Of a DNA stretch of 6,014 nt, positions 5,287 to 6,014 are shown piece after piece. Source of the DNA: UMGS1387 sp045646465 (GTDB taxonomy: Bacteria > Bacillota > Clostridia > Oscillospirales > CAG-382); NCBI GenBank assembly GCA_045646465.1, contig JAZRKT010000075.1, positions 1-6,014 of the forward strand, in the 5' to 3' direction. The notes beneath the pieces are model-generated. The model worked only from the letters and a program-made list of their open reading frames with translations, did not search any database and was not told the DNA's origin. Position numbers and translations under genes: made by a program. Positions within the stretch are counted from its first letter, which is position 1. Each line of letters begins with the position of its first letter.

Positions 5287-5448
5287 CTGCCCTATCATAT
5301 CGACAAACCTCAGCGTTCTTTCAACCGTCTGTTCAAGGTTAAAGCCGTGTTTATCATAGTTGTTTTCGTTGCCTATCTGCCAATAGTTTATATTGTAAGG
5401 CTCTTTATCGCCGCGTGTGATTGAGAGAGCGTTGTCGGGGTTATTACA
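5287..5448 (-). pseudogene. Decayed fragment of a clan GH-A glycoside hydrolase
   Basis: A start-less open stretch on the minus strand reads like the middle of a glycoside hydrolase: NNPDNALSITRGD, then EPYNINYWQIGNE, then NNYDKHGFNLEQTVERTLRFV. The W-x-I-G-N-E core (Glu at 5365-5367) is the acid/base motif of clan GH-A enzymes such as GH51 and GH39 arabinofuranosidases and xylosidases, and the PYN-x-x-YWQIGNE context is typical. Only about 54 residues survive: a stop (TAA at 5449-5451) lies directly upstream and homology fades after about 5287, where the GC hairpin region begins. No start codon, signal peptide or second catalytic glutamate is present. It begins within 5 bp of the GltD-like stop codon. 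Exact family is uncertain; function is lost. The opposite strand is also open here but reads as low-information hydrophobic sequence. Confidence 0.6.
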
Positions 5449-5452
5449 TTAA

Positions 5453-6014
5453 TCAATTCATTATGCCACAAAGCTTTTCATCAATAGCCGTTGCCGCATT
5501 TTTTCCTGCACCCATAGCAAGAATAACAGTTGCTGCACCCGTTACCGCATCGCCACCTGCATAAACTCCTTCACGGCTGGTAAGTCCCGTTTGCTCATCG
5601 GCAATAATTCCTCCCCAGTCGTGTGTGTCAAGTCCCGATGTTGTTGACTTGATAAGAGGATTGGGCGATGTGCCGATTGCCATAATTACGCAGTCCACTT
5701 CAATTACATATTCGCTATCGGGAACAACCACAGGTCTTCTTCTGCCCTTTTCGTCGGGCTCACCGAGAGTCATTTTTACGCACTTGATGCCTGTAACAAA
5801 GCCGTTTTTGGGGTCTTTTCTTTCGTCGGCATTATAATAGCCGAGAATTTCCACGGGATTATTAAGAAGACGGAATTCTATTCCTTCTTCAATTGCGTGC
5901 TCAACCTCCTCGTGTCTTGCAGGCAATTCCTCCATGGAACGGCGGTACACGATATAAACCTCGTCTGCACCAAGACGCATTGCACATCTTGCCGCATCCA
6001 TTGCAACATTTCCG
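5453..6014 (-). CDS. gltD: NADPH-dependent glutamate synthase small subunit-like flavoprotein (GltD/NfnB type), 5' end outside window
   Basis: This is the C-terminal 186 residues of a two-dinucleotide-fold flavoprotein. Seen here: GNVAMDAARCAMRLGA, the second half of the NADPH-binding fold; VYRRSMEELPARHEE, which binds the NADPH phosphate side; LGEPDEKGRRRPV; AIGTSPNPLI; and the FAD-binding ending VYAGGDAVTGAATVILAMGAGKNAA. These are the landmarks of the GltD family (also named gltA in some annotations). In fermentative clostridia close relatives act as NfnB/SudA, the NADPH-side subunit of an electron-bifurcating NADH:ferredoxin-NADP oxidoreductase, usually encoded right after its partner subunit. 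The upstream partner is outside this window, so glutamate synthase and transhydrogenase roles cannot be separated. The N-terminal iron-sulfur part is also off the edge. Its stop is at 5453-5455; the nearest hairpins able to end the message are at 5148-5231. Confidence 0.9.
   Translation of the reverse strand, partial: GNVAMDAARCAMRLGADEVYIVYRRSMEELPARHEEVEHAIEEGIEFRLLNNPVEILGYYNADERKDPKNGFVTGIKCVKMTLGEPDEKGRRRPVVVPDSEYVIEVDCVIMAIGTSPNPLIKSTTSGLDTHDWGGIIADEQTGLTSREGVYAGGDAVTGAATVILAMGAGKNAATAIDEKLCGIMN

Noticed and set aside
5167..5424. Plus-strand open frame of 85 codons with a hydrophobic C-terminus
   Set aside because: It starts inside the kdgK terminator stem, lacks a ribosome site, and its hydrophobic part is the antisense of the glycoside hydrolase relic.

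Overview
The window looks like chromosomal DNA of a low-to-moderate GC Gram-positive anaerobe, most likely a gut or rumen Clostridia member of the Ruminococcaceae/Oscillospiraceae type. The reasons are strong AGGAGG-type ribosome sites, clear sigma-A promoters with 17-bp spacers, intrinsic terminators, and the gene families present: a PduL phosphotransacylase, a ketodeoxygluconate (KDG) kinase, and a GltD/NfnB-type flavoprotein beside a glycoside hydrolase remnant. The genus assignment is inference.

Layout, left to right. Positions 1-864 hold a two-gene minus-strand unit. One promoter (836-864) drives a 125-aa protein of the Anabaena sensory rhodopsin transducer family (PF07100), followed by the first 122 codons of a PduL-type phosphate acyltransferase that runs off the left edge. 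Positions 853-1240 hold little: a possible 46-aa ORF with a good ribosome site and a hairpin that may terminate the unit to its right. Positions 1241-2243 hold a second minus-strand unit: a 116-aa protein with two membrane helices, then a TetR-type regulator broken by a single-base frameshift near 1711. Positions 2297-2352 carry two overlapping hairpins that cannot form together. They end a monocistronic minus-strand gene for a 306-aa multi-pass membrane protein with a Pro/Gln/Tyr repeat tail.

Positions 3396-3878 encode the 23S rRNA methyltransferase RlmH (minus strand). Divergent from it is kdgK, the KDG kinase (4094-5113, plus strand). The best promoters for these two point at each other, so the first bases of both transcripts would overlap. 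After kdgK come a strong, probably bidirectional terminator and a second hairpin. A short decayed fragment of a clan GH-A glycoside hydrolase follows, abutting the stop codon of a GltD/NfnB-like NADPH flavoprotein (minus strand) that runs off the right edge.

How the genes work together: most are independent housekeeping or accessory units. A loose carbohydrate theme joins kdgK, the glycoside hydrolase relic, PduL and the transducer-family protein, which is thought to bind small molecules, possibly sugars. I see no phage, transposase, CRISPR array, tRNA or rRNA. No clearly new multi-gene system is evident. The most interesting items are the transducer-family/pduL pairing, the glycoside hydrolase relic, the TetR frameshift and the mutually exclusive hairpins.
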